Assembly (NCBI RefSeq): GCF_016802725.1 | Contig: NW_024105245.1 | Coordinates: 113,501-177,500 of the forward strand | Direction: 5' to 3' | DNA: 64,000 nucleotides | Origin: Solenopsis invicta | Taxonomy: Eukaryota; Arthropoda; Insecta; Hymenoptera; Formicidae | Part shown: piece after piece, positions 44,896 to 54,755 of the stretch | Layout: each line of letters opens with the position of its first letter | Numbering within the stretch: the first letter of the stretch is position 1 | Notes under the pieces: model-generated | Told to the model about the DNA's origin: nothing | The model's database searches: none | The model's input: only the letters and a program-made list of their open reading frames with translations | Position numbers and translations under genes: made by a program

Positions 44896-45498
44896 AGTGA
44901 GGTGCAACGATTCGCAGGGTCATGTAGGTAGCTTGAGTTACCGACGCTGAGTCGGTAACGATAACGCACGCGCGCGCTCGGAACATGAATAATTTTATAG
45001 ATCAAATGTTTTTATTATTTATGTTTATTACTTTATTAGTCTACATATTTGTGTATAACTATATATAATTATGTATGAAATATTTTTACTGGAAGTGAGA
45101 AAGATAAAGAAATAAATTAATATGTCTCAGATACTTTGTTTTCAATTTTAAATATAAATTTATTTAGTTTAATGTAATTATGTTTTTGTTTCTATTGCGT
45201 ATAAACAAAAACATAATTACATCAAACTAAATAAATTTATATTTAAAATTGAAAACAAAGTATCTGAGAAATATTAATTTATTTCTTTATCTTTCTCACT
45301 TCCAGTAAAAATATTTCATACATAATTATATATAGTTATACACAAATATGTAGACTAATAAAGTAATAAACATAAATAATAAAAACATTTGATCTATAAA
45401 ATTATTCATGTTCCGAGCGCGCGCGTGCGTTATCGTTACCGACTCAGCGTCGGTAACTCAAGCTACCTACATGACCCTGCGAATCGTTGCACCTCACT
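44896..45498. mobile_element. Palindrome N, 603 bp, also at GTAC
   Basis: AGTGAGGTGCAACGATTCGC at the left and the exact complement at the right; GTAC at 44892-44895 and 45499-45502. Arms of about 290 bp are almost perfect, including GCGCGCGCTCGGAACATG. Loop near TTTCTATTGCGTATAAAC. Unlike family A in sequence but using the same target. Confidence 0.9.
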
Positions 45499-45647
45499 GT
45501 ACATACACTTCCATGTTCTGTCTATACCGGCATTATGAAGGAGAAGGTTTAACCTTTCAATCCGTCCCATGTTTTTTTTTTAATGAATATAGAACTTAGG
45601 AGACACAAAAGAAAAAAAGGTCCAACAAATAGCCTCGGTTTCCCCTA

Positions 45648-46049
45648 TACATATATATATATAATTTTATTTAATTTTTAATTTTTCAAAATTGGTTGAC
45701 AATTTTCAGGTTGCAATTAGTGCTCAACCCATTGCATAAGTCACAAAATACACGTCATTACAACATCGCTGTCACCAGAAATTTTGATGTTAGCGTGAAT
45801 CACGCTAGTGTCAATCACGTTTTAAACATCAGTTGAGACGTTGCTGAGATGTAACATACGACGAGTTCGTACGTCATAGTGACGTGCTTGTTTCGTTTGG
45901 TGCAGGCAGGGTTTAATTATCTTAAATCATTTATGTTTCAAATTTTTAACACCTTTTAAATAATGATTTACAAGAATTTTTTTTTGTTTTAAATTTTTGC
46001 ATGATGGCTGAAAATTTGCGTCTATTCTGTAAATATTATAATGAGTGAG
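45648..46049. other. No recognised feature
   Basis: A short (AT)n run follows the family V end. TGTTAGCGTGAATCACGCTAGTGTC contains a small inverted repeat. Nothing else supported. Confidence 0.45.
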
Positions 46050-46265
46050 GCCCAATTGCGCACATAAGCTATCAGACACAAGAGCATTTCTCAATCGGAC
46101 ACGGACCCTATTGCACATGAACCCGATCTGATCCAATCGTATACGGTTCCGATTGGACACGGATTCAATTAGATACAGTAATGATTGGACATACATTGTT
46201 TCACGGGCCTGTTGCGCACGGACTTGATTGTCTACAGACCCGATTGCACACAATTGGAAACCGCA
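46050..46265. repeat. Degenerate short tandem motif array (GATTGGACACGG type)
   Basis: Variants of a ~20-bp motif recur: CAATCGGACACGGACCC, CGATTGGACACGG, TGATTGGACATAC, CTTGATTGTCTACAGACCC, CGATTGCACACAATTGG. Similar GATTGGACACC motifs occur at 58925-59035. Next to it the array passes into CG/CA dinucleotide repeats. Confidence 0.55.
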
Positions 46266-46275
46266 CTAAATACAC

Positions 46276-46297
46276 ATGCACGCGCGCGCGCGCGCAC

Positions 46298-46332
<35 letters not shown>
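46276..46332. repeat. (GC)n(AC)n microsatellite
   Basis: About eight GC dinucleotides, then about 18 AC dinucleotides. Confidence 0.95.
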
Positions 46333-46333
<1 letters not shown>

Positions 46334-46437
46334 CCGCACGCGGGCGTGCACACACACCGGCGGGTCCCGATAGCGCACATCCCGATAGCACACAAACCAC
46401 TCACAATAGCAGATGCCTAGAGATTTTCCGTAGGTTG

Positions 46438-46671
46438 TAGAGTCCTATATAAAGAGAGAAGCGACATTGATGTCCGAAGCTCTGATTGGTAATTTGATTG
46501 ATACTTGATTGGCTAAGCGAGCAGCCATATTGTGAACACAGCTGTTGCAGAATGATACGAATGGTGTTTGATGACGTTAGAGCGGTCCCAAAATGGCGGT
46601 GGAGGACTCAATTGGATACTGAAGGTTGTGGTGGGGGTTCGATGTCGCTTCTCTCTTTATATAGGACTCTA
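46438..46671. mobile_element. Family G hAT-type MITE, 234 bp (copy 2)
   Basis: TIR TAGAGTCCTATATAAAGAGA; 8-bp duplication GTAGGTTG at 46430-46437 and 46672-46679. Opposite orientation to copy 1. Contains the frame-like segment around AATGGCGGTGGAGGACTC but no gene. Confidence 0.93.
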
Positions 46672-46731
46672 GTAGGTTGGGTTAGATAAGTCAAGATGAT
46701 TGGTTGGTGGGCTATTGGGATGTGCGCTATC

Positions 46732-47182
46732 CATTGGACTATACTCTAACTGGAATGGACACTGCCATATAATGTCCGTAAGCGAAAAACGTGATAGAAA
46801 TAGCATGATGCGAGGGGCCACCTCTCTTTTTCTAAGCGTACTCTGCGTATGCGTCAGCATTCATCTTACATTCCTTCTCAAAAGTTAAATTTCTTCTTTA
46901 CTTTCATGTTGATATAGCATGTAACGGAATTTGTGGAAACGAGGAAAAAATTAACTTTTACTTAAAAGGTTACTTAAATACTTAAAAAAATATAATACAA
47001 TTTTGCTTTTGTTTTATTTATGTATGTCACTCAAGTCGCTCGTTTATCTATTCTCATGTGCCGGTACTGCAAAACTTTCTAACGTGACTGTACTGACAAA
47101 GAGAGGTGGCCCTTCGAAATGACTCTCTCTCGTCACGTTTTTTGGCGGCTAGTGCCCATTCCAGTTAGAGTATAGTTCAATG
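46732..47182. mobile_element. 8-bp-TSD inverted-repeat element, 451 bp (complete copy)
   Basis: Ends CATTGGACTATACTCTAACT and (complement) CATTGAACTATACTCTAACT, TIR about 27 bp. Direct duplication GCGCTATC at 46724-46731 and 47183-47190. The CATTG start departs from the hAT consensus (YARNG) and could be P-superfamily or another 8-bp class. Its sequence is not palindromic inside. Part of a second copy is at 1-322. Confidence 0.9.
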
Positions 47183-47202
47183 GCGCTATCGGAACCCTCC
47201 CC

Positions 47203-47235
47203 ACACACACACACCGGGAGGGTGGGGGGGGGGAA
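47203..47235. repeat. CA repeat and G-run
   Basis: (CA)6 then GGGAGGGTGGGGGGGGGG, low-complexity. Confidence 0.85.
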
Positions 47236-47791
47236 TACGCACCTCCTCCCGTATCCATCCCGTCTCACAATTAAATAAAGTAAAAATAAAAATATTTTAA
47301 ATCAAAAAAGAGTTTTTATCCTATATGAAACCAGAATTCTTTTCTCAATTTTTTTAAATTGTGGAGATGCTAGCTTTGCAGAAGCGTTTTGTTAGAAACT
47401 TTTGCGACTTCTGCGAAATCCCTATAGTGGTGATCTGTGAACACTTTGTGTTAACACATGAATTTCACTGATAGATCAGGTCAATATATGTTATAGAAAC
47501 GATGAAACATATATAATTAAATCATATTATTTATATAAACATATATAAAATTAGTTTTTTATAGATTTTCACAAATAAATAGCACCTGGAATAACTTTTC
47601 CGATGTTTATTTAAAAAAGAATATAATTGAAAAAAATCAAAATGGTACAATAATTAAATTAAATATAAAAAAACTTCTTATTGTTTAATTTTAAATTTTT
47701 ATTCCAAATAATTATGTAAAATAAGTTAAAAGGTTTTTTGAATGGATTTTAAAATAAATAATAAAATCAGCAAGTAGTTAAATGTTAAATA
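47236..47791. other. No recognised feature
   Basis: AT-rich single-copy-looking sequence between two elements; no ORF of interest. Confidence 0.45.
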
Positions 47792-48530
47792 TACAGGGTG
47801 CGAGAAAAGTTCCGGGACGGCGAAATATCTCGAAAACTAAGCATTTTAGGAAAAAGTGTTTCAGACAAAAGTTGTAGGGTTTAAAAAGATCTATTTACTG
47901 ATCTTATCAGTTTGACCTTGGATGGCGTCGCCAAGGTCAGATCGAAATTACATTAACTTTTTTAAATGGAACACCTAACTTTTTATTGCATATTCTTGTA
48001 GCTTATCTCGAGACCTTTCCAAAACATTACAAGAAAGTTTATTTTCGTTGAGTACTTTCTGAGTTGTGAGGCTTGAAAGCTACAGTGTACTGTAGTGTGG
48101 GTCCAGCCACTCTTGCCTTAACTGGCCGGACACACGCAACACTTGTCTTAACTGGCCGGACACACGCCACACTTGCCTTAACTGGCCGGACACACGCCAC
48201 ACTTGCCTTAACTGGCTGGACCCACACTACAGTACACTGTAGCTTTCAAGCCTCACAACTCGGAAAGTACTCAACGAAAATAAACTTTCTTGTAATGTTT
48301 TGGAAAGGTCTCGAGATAAGCTACAAGAATATGCAATAAAAAGTTAGGTGTTCCATTTAAAAAAGTTAATGTAATTTTGATCTGACCTTGGCGACGCCAT
48401 CCAAGGTCAAACTGATAAGATCAGTAAATAGATCTTTTTAAACCCTACAACTTTTGTCTGAAACACTTTTTCCTAAAATGCTTAGTTTTCGAGATATTTC
48501 GACGTCCCGGAACTTTTCTCGCACTCTGTA
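47792..48530. mobile_element. Palindromic element with a minisatellite at its apex, TA duplication
   Basis: TACAGGGTGCGAGAAAAGTT at the left; the right end is the complement (AACTTTTCTCGCACTCTGTA). TA at 47790-47791 and 48531-48532. Arms of about 310 bp are nearly perfect and include GACCTTGGATGGCGTCGCCA. Instead of a simple loop the centre holds a 30-bp tandem repeat (48101-48220). Confidence 0.88.
48101..48220. repeat. 30-bp minisatellite, about four units
   Basis: Units at 48121-48150, 48151-48180 and 48181-48210 (core ACTGGCCGGACACACGCCAC), with partial units on both sides that merge into the palindrome arms. The small ORFs on both strands are its translations. Confidence 0.93.
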
Positions 48531-48532
48531 TA

Positions 48533-48736
48533 GAGGAGAAGAGAGTAATATGGCACCCATTTTCATTTTATTGAATAATTTTGTTTATAAATAATATTTT
48601 CTATTAAAACTTGAACGATTACATTCGTCAAAGTGTTGTTTGGCAGATTTTATGCTCTTGGTAATGAGATATTTATTATTTAGAACGTGATTTATAAAAA
48701 TCTAATGCACTGCATAATCGGTGGCAGAAAAAAAGT
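48533..48736. repeat. Left-end fragment of family M
   Basis: Matches 30788-30990 (GAGGAGAAGAGAGTAATATG, CTTGAACGATTACATTCGTC) and stops at a switch to family J-like sequence. Confidence 0.8.
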
Positions 48737-49150
48737 GGTTGTAACTCAGTCAACAAAATATTAGCACTATGTTGGCAGGCTGGCGGCAGATCAAGACGTG
48801 TTGGCAGACTGAACTCAACTGATCTCAAATTCTGCTTATGTTCTGTTGACAGAACCTGTTGATATCCTATATCAGTAAAATGACAGCACCAGACGAGCAC
48901 CCCATGCTGCCAGCACATAACGCCAGATAGGCGGCAGAATTCGAACATGACATGCGCAACACAATCTGACGGCAGACTACTAGCAGAAATCGAGCACCCT
49001 GTGCTGAGAGAACGTGACATCAAATTGGCGACACAATTTGAGTATAACCTACGTAACATAATCTGATGGCAAACTGACATCACAAATCGAGTATCCCGTG
49101 CAAGATCTGACGTCACGCTGGCAACAAAAATCAAGCAAACCGTGCTGCTT
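48737..49150. repeat. Degenerate internal-repeat sequence, J-like (copy 4)
   Basis: Loosely repeated blocks such as ATCTGACGGCAGACTACTAG, CAGAAATCGAGCACCCTGTG, CACAAATCGAGTATCCCGTG. The complement of this array is present at 57535-57860 with the same block order. Confidence 0.6.
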
Positions 49151-49440
49151 TGTATATCTTTAAATTGTGACGTCACTTTCCTAGTAAAAATTACAGATAG
49201 AAACGAACAGAAAATGTATTCTGTCTGCTTTGCGTTTCTAAATTTTATGCGTTTCTTAATCCGTAATTACAAACAGAAACCGATAGAATTTGTTTCAATC
49301 TATCGGTTTCTGTCTGTAAAAATGGATAGACAACTACGAATTCTATCCGTTTCTGTCTGTAAATGCGTACACAAAAACAAATTTTTATTATAAAAAATCT
49401 TTTTTCAGTTTTCTTGCAGATGTTATTCTTATTCTTATTA

Positions 49441-49833
49441 TAGGTTGTAACGATCCCGTTTCACGCATGGGCGGTAATAACGGAGGCGAGAGCCCGAGGG
49501 ATCGCCAAGAGAGAATTAAATGCTAACTCGGTTTTTAGAAGAAAAATATATACAAGATTTATGATAAAAATAATTGATGACTTAATACAAAAGAAAACTG
49601 TAGAATAAAAGCAACAAGCAAGCAAATAACCGCAAGAATATAAGAGACGGACGCTATAAAAAAACAGAAATCGGACGGACAATTCGCAGAATTATATACA
49701 GATGGCCGGAGATTTAAATCCGGAATTATTTACAAGGCAGGTGTCGTATGCGTGCACCGGCGAATTCGCGTTGTTCGGCGATCAGCTGAGAAGCTATAAA
49801 TAGCCTCACTCTGTTTATGCTTCCCGAGTGCTT
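49441..49833. repeat. Possible solo-LTR-like sequence
   Basis: Begins TTGTAACGATCCCGTTTCAC, is more GC-rich than the flanks, and has promoter-like ATAAGAGACGG and GCTATAAATAGCC elements. It resembles an LTR, but a matching end and target duplication are not visible. The - strand ORF 49461-49682 is hydrophobic only because of the AT-rich reverse strand. Confidence 0.3.
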
Positions 49834-49837
49834 GTAC

Positions 49838-50036
49838 ACCCATGGAATTTGATTCTGTCCATGGTGAAATTTTTCAAACTAAGAAGTCACCACTTTCTAT
49901 ATACTTGCAGTTTATGATTAATGTAACAACTAGAGCTTATTGGTTGTTACGTTAATCATAAACTGTAAGTATGTAGAAAGATAGCGACATTTTAGTTTGG
50001 AAAATTTCCCCATGGACAGAATCAAATTTCATGGGT
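49838..50036. mobile_element. Family A MITE A7, 199 bp
   Basis: GTAC at 49834-49837 and 50037-50040. Subfamily with ACCCATGGAATTTGATTCTG ends, shared with A6 and A10. Confidence 0.92.
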
Positions 50037-50092
50037 GTACACGTTAAAACAGGTATGTGTGCATGTGTGAAATAAACAGTACAGAATAATAA

Positions 50093-51065
50093 ACTCAGTG
50101 AGAAATGATAAGTTGAAAAGACTTTTATTCGACGTCTATGTCGTTGATGGTTGATATTATAAGTTGAAAAGACGTCTATTCGACGTCTATGTCGTTGATG
50201 GTTGATATTAATAAGTTGAAAAAACGTCTATTTAACGTCAATGGTTAATATTAATAATTATTTTAACTACTTTTCAACCACTCAAAAATTTCTTTTCTAT
50301 TAGATGTAGTTTTGCAAATGTATAATTAACAAAAATAATTAACGTCACTATTTTCTTTTCTTATCCAGATAACATAAAGTTGAAAATTGGGTCATGCAAG
50401 ACGTCTTTTAGACGTCTTTTATAAACCTAACCTAACCTAACTTCCCGAAATTTTTTATATTTAATTTAATTATTGTATTATATCAACACATAATTTTTAG
50501 TTGCATTCTTATTTAAACAAATAACAGAAAAGTTATTTCAGATTCTATTTCGCATTTGTGAAAATAGTAAAAAAAAACAATATTTATATATATTTTTTTA
50601 TAAATAATATTCTTTAATTATACATGTTTTATCTTTTCGATAACATATTATATCGATCTGATCTATCAGTTATTTACACATATGACTACAAAGTGTTTAC
50701 AAGTCATCATGAGGGATCAGTTTGCAACGATCACGGAAGTCAAACAACGTTCACGGGAGTCGCAACTTTGATGGATGACCGCTCAGGAATTTCCGAAAAG
50801 AAATATCTGAGAATTTTTTTTTACAAAAAATGTTTTTTAAAGTATTACAAAAATATTGTTTTGTTCATTGATATTATGTAGTACAATAATGTAATAGTTA
50901 CACGGATATTTTGAAGAAAATATTTATAGAGAGTTTATGCAAGACGTTTAATAGTTTAATTTTGATGACACAAAGACGTTTAACCGACCAAATTTTAAAC
51001 ATTTATATCAACAGGTTTATTAAACGTTGATTAGACGTCTTTTCAATCTGTCATTTCTCACTGGG
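50093..51065. mobile_element. Element Q with inverted ends and internal tandem repeats
   Basis: CAGTGAGAAATGATAAGTTG at the left, complement CAGTGAGAAATGACAGATTG at the right, then TGAAAAGAC on both. Three tandem units of about 57 bp follow the left end (50109-50250, core TTCGACGTCTATGTCGTTGA), each with a GACGTC palindrome. The right interior is family R (50450-50920). No transposase seen; the 85-aa ORF at 50624-50881 is not conserved in the other R copy. Confidence 0.65.
50450..50920 (+). repeat. Family R sequence (copy 2)
   Basis: Shares TTTCGCATTTGTGAAAATAG-like, ATCTATCAGTTAT, AAAGTGTT, GATGGATGACC and AATATTGTTTT blocks in order with 63545-64000; the 3' part also occurs at 38530-38690. 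Confidence 0.7.
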
Positions 51066-51580
51066 AAGTTTAAAATTTTGTTAACTTTTTACATTAAATT
51101 TTTCTTTAATTATTTAATAACATATAATACATTTAGCAATGCAATAAGGTAGTATAACAAACATATTAAATAATATTTTACATATAAAAACGAACTAAAA
51201 AATAAACTTTAATAAAATAAAAAATAATTTAAAATAATTTTTTTCTGTTTTGCTTTAAATAAATAAAGTATCAACAAACACATACATCAATAGTATCAAC
51301 AAAGAAAATATTTTTTTATATTAATAAAAATAAAATATTACGTATTAATAATATTAATATAATTTTTTATTTGTGGAAACTAATTTTTATATTGTGTTCT
51401 AATACATTCTGAAATTTATTTTTATATTTGTCTAAAGAATTTGTCTTGAAACATTCTGATACTATGCATTTTACCTTTTTTATTTTTAAAGAGTGAATTA
51501 ACCTTGATGAATAAGACGAATGAGTTCGAGTATCTAACCTAACTTTACAGCTGTCACAGTACAGCGCAAACGGGATGTCA
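51066..51580. other. No recognised feature
   Basis: AT-rich. The - strand 78-aa ORF at 51367-51603 shows no family features. Confidence 0.45.
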
Positions 51581-51714
51581 CTGGCTGCATTCAGCAGACT
51601 CAACAGTTTAGTGAGCGCTTGCTGTTATTGGTATATTCTTCTAAATCTAAAAGTTTGATTGGATGATCTAGAAGAATATTTCAACATGTTGAGTCTGCTG
51701 AACGCAGTCACTGA
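51581..51714. repeat. Palindromic MITE
   Basis: GGCTGCATTCAGCAGACTCA pairs with TGAGTCTGCTGAACGCAGTC; the inner TTCTTCTAAATCTAA / TTAGATGATCTAGAAGAA side pairs partly. Confidence 0.75.
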
Positions 51715-52073
51715 CACATATGTATAAGTTTTTGAAACCAATATGGCGGAGAAAGGGTTTCCCCTGCATGCCGAGAAAACACCTCCTTTTGCCTAAAATA
51801 GGACTTTATGCTCTGTCTCTCTATTCCTAAGTTTGTGGCGCGGCAGTATGCGCGTTGTCCGTGACGTTCCGCAACGTTCCGAGATCCTCGACAAGCATTC
51901 TCGTCCCTATCATCAGCGACGAGCATTTTCGACCAATCATCTTGCCTTTAACGCCACCAAACTTTGGGTTATATTAATAACCTAATAATTGGCAGGGCAT
52001 CCGCGCCTTGTCGATTGAGCGTCTTTTTGCACGGGGCGCGCTCGGACGAATTGCGAGTAGACCGGCTACGTAC

Positions 52074-52272
52074 ACCCAAGGACTTTGATTCTGTCCATGG
52101 GGAAATTTTCCAAACTGAGAAGTCACCACTTTCTACATACTCGCAGTTCATGATTAATGAAACGACTAGAGCTTATTGGTCGTTACGTTAATCATGAACT
52201 GTAAGTATGTAGAAAGATAGCGACTTCTCAGTTTGGAAAATTTCCCCATGGACAGAATCAAAGTCCTTGGGT
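52074..52272. mobile_element. Family A MITE A8, 199 bp
   Basis: GTAC at 52070-52073 and 52273-52276. Its sequence is nearly identical to A1. Confidence 0.93.
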
Positions 52273-52368
52273 GTACTGTGCTCACGACTTTTCGTACGCA
52301 CGCACTCACATGACTGCGCTTACACCAATCGCGCAATGTTCCACGATTCCCCCGACCGTACGGACTAA

Positions 52369-53400
52369 GGATGCCGTCACATGGGGCGTAACTTGCGTAG
52401 TAGAGTTCTATATAAAGAAAGAAGCGACATTGATGTCCGAAGCTCTGATTGGTAATCTAATTGATACTTGATTGGCTAAGCGAGCAGCTATATTGTGACT
52501 TGTGACCACAGCTGTTTGCAGAATGATACGAATGGTGTTTGGTGACGTTAGAGCGGTCCCAAAATGGCGGTGGAGGACTCAATTGGATACTGAAGGTTGT
52601 GGTGGAGGTTCGATGTCGCTTCTCTCTTTATATAGGACTCTATTGCGTAGCGTAATTTGCGTATTCTAGTAACTTCTAAAATACGTTACGCCATTTTAAA
52701 AGCCTTCTTTCACATGAAGCGTATTTCGCGGAATTTCAAGAAATGCGTATCTAATGCAACCAATTGCTAATTAGGATTTCTCTTGTACTCTCTAACAGAA
52801 ATGCTAAACAAATTTACGATTGGTTTTTGTAATTTACGCGTCTCGGAAAGTACGCCACATGTGGAACTGATACTCTGCATACTAGTATGTGTGAATCATC
52901 TATGTGCGAATCTAATCTGTGCGGGGATATATTCTTGTTCCTTGTAATTTTCAAAAATTTATATATTTAAAACAAAATAAATATATGTTAGGCATTTAAG
53001 AAAAAGAAAGCATTTTACATGCAAGAAATTCAAGCAACACGGACATATCTATTAATGTACAACTATAACCTTAAAATTTTATTTATCAACATATCGCAAG
53101 AAGGTTGAATATGACAGAATGTTATTACAGAATAGCTATTATAAATAATAAATTTATATAAAACTGTTTCTTAATTTACCTTGATATCATTATCTATCTT
53201 TCAATTTTGTTCTGCTTATTTAAGTAATACATATGTTACCAATACATGTATTACTACATGTATATAGCGTTTCTTACGCAGGAAATTGGATTCGACGTAA
53301 CGATAATAACGTAAAAAGCGTAAAATAACTAGGCGGAAGCTAATGTTCCAGTAAAACGATATCACTGGTCGGCGCAAGTTACGCCCCATGTGACGGCACC
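52369..53400. mobile_element. Inverted-repeat element, ~1.0 kb, carrying family G
   Basis: ATGCCGTCACATGGGGCGTA at the left and its complement at the right; the ends continue ACTTGCG. No clear target duplication. The interior repeats CGTAACG-like and TACGC motifs but has no ORF. Family G (52401-52642) sits in the left arm. Confidence 0.78.
52401..52642. mobile_element. Family G hAT-type MITE, 242 bp (copy 3)
   Basis: TIR TAGAGTTCTATATAAAGAAA at the left (three differences from the perfect right TIR). 8-bp duplication TTGCGTAG at 52393-52400 and 52643-52650, fitting nTnnnnAn. Same orientation as copy 2. Confidence 0.93.
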
Positions 53401-53769
53401 CTCCGCGTAACCTACCACAGCGTAACTTATGTATACAAGGTGTCTGATAATTACTACGACAACTCTCGCATATAGGTAAAATGGATCAAACCAAATTAAA
53501 AAGTCCTATATCACTTTTTGTAATAGTTAACGAGTTATAAATTAATAAAAATAGCGAGTTATAAATTAATAAAAATTAGTCCCGCCGCCAAATCCAACCG
53601 CGCGATCGTGATTGCCAAGCGCGCGGAGAGTTGTTTCCTAACAACGATGGCTGCGCAATATTATTTAATGTTAAATAATATTCTATATATAGGCGCACAA
53701 TACTATTTAATCTTAAATAATATTCTAATTAATATATTATAATGTAAAATTATTTAAATTAAAATTATG

Positions 53770-54600
53770 TTACCAGGTTGTTTAGTGTTGCGTGATGCGC
53801 GCGTTGAGATGCCGGAATTCACCCCGAGTAGAGCGCGAGCAAGAACTGCGTGAACGATTAATTTTTGCGGCGCTCGGCCTAGACACGGCTCTGAGCGCGC
53901 GATTACGAGAGCGAGTCCGACGCGAGAGCGCAAGCGACGACGATAGCGTAACTTCTGTATAATGAGTGAAATGGGAGGCGGGAGAGGAAAAGAAGGCGAA
54001 CAGAGTGATCACTTGATATAATTAAAGTTTCAATTAATCGTCTTTAATCACACAATGGTCGAGAATATTTCTGTCTCGATGATGGGCAAGAATGCCCGCG
54101 CAATCTTATTCAAGACGCGCGTGTCGACAGCAAACGCAAGGTCGCGCGCCTTATAACTCCCGACACTTCCCGATTTCTGTCTCGCTCGGTTTCGGAGACT
54201 GTGTAACTCTCTCGCGTCGCTTCTCGAATCTGAATCTGCGGATCTCTCGCAGAGAGAGCGAACCTCCCTGCTCTGGTTTAGGCGAAGAAAAGCCGGGAGA
54301 AGCAAATTCGGCGGGAAAATGTCTCATTGGGTCGGATGGACTAATTACTGTATCATCATCGACGATTTAAAACGGCCACCGGACCGGACCGGTAAACTCG
54401 CTATTTACTTGGGCCGACCTTTCCTTGCGTGTACGGGCGACCACGACAAAACTTATTTGCTTCGCACACAAAATATTATTATCTCTATCGTCGAAGTTTC
54501 TCGTATTCTTACTTTCGCATAACCAACGAGACAGAAGATTCTCGACGAGATACAGCGCGTAGAACGGATGTTCTTAGGAATATCATAATATGATGATTTA
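53770..54600. other. GC-rich segment of unknown origin
   Basis: It stands out from the AT-rich surroundings (GAGCGCGAGCAAGAACTGCG, CGCGTCGCTTCTCGAATC). Open frames on both strands (53782-54012 minus, 54048-54370 both) overlap each other and lack domain features. It could be an LTR/UTR fragment or a captured host promoter or 5' exon. Confidence 0.35.
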
Positions 54601-54755
54601 TACAATTTTCATAATTTTGAATTTGATTAATCAAATAAATTGAAATGAGTAAAATAAGAAAGAGAAAACAAAGTACGGTAACTTAAAATTAATTTGACTC
54701 GACTGTACATGAGAATTTTAACTTGAAACATCGCATAATGATTTGAACTCGAAAC

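Larger units (their letters stand above)
42178..45645. mobile_element. Family V element, reverse orientation, heavily interrupted
   Basis: It reads as the complement of 26804-27815 in order, ending in GGTTTCCCC at 45645 with TA at 45646-45647. Insertions: A3/A4 at its first GTAC, the retroposed tail at 42214-42468, element W, family C, and the A5-A6-palindrome N chain. The outermost ~60 bp beyond A3 are missing. Confidence 0.85.
46361..47200. mobile_element. Inverted-repeat host element carrying two 8-bp-TSD insertions
   Basis: CGGGTCCCGATAGCGCACAT at the left pairs with ATGTGCGCTATCGGAACCC at the right once the insertions at 46438-46671 and 46732-47182 are removed. GATGCCTAGAGATTTTCCG inside is also seen at 58970-58990. 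(CACACC)-type and poly-G runs flank it. Confidence 0.65.

Noticed and set aside
46181..46420. His/Thr- and Cys/Val-rich ORFs
   Set aside because: Reading through GC/AC dinucleotide repeats.
48039..48339. ORFs with repeated VRPVKASVAC / GRTHATLALT peptides
   Set aside because: Translations of the 30-bp minisatellite on both strands; a repeat unit of 30 bp keeps any frame open.
49461..49682. Hydrophobic 73-aa minus-strand ORF as a membrane protein
   Set aside because: Poly-T/A composition produces Phe/Leu/Ile codons; the + strand resembles an LTR-like sequence and there is no splice or codon-use support.
50427..50446. CCTAACCTAACCTAAC resembling the insect telomere repeat (TTAGG)n
   Set aside because: Only about three units in AT-rich sequence inside element Q; no array. 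A similar short word occurs by chance elsewhere (2059-2070).
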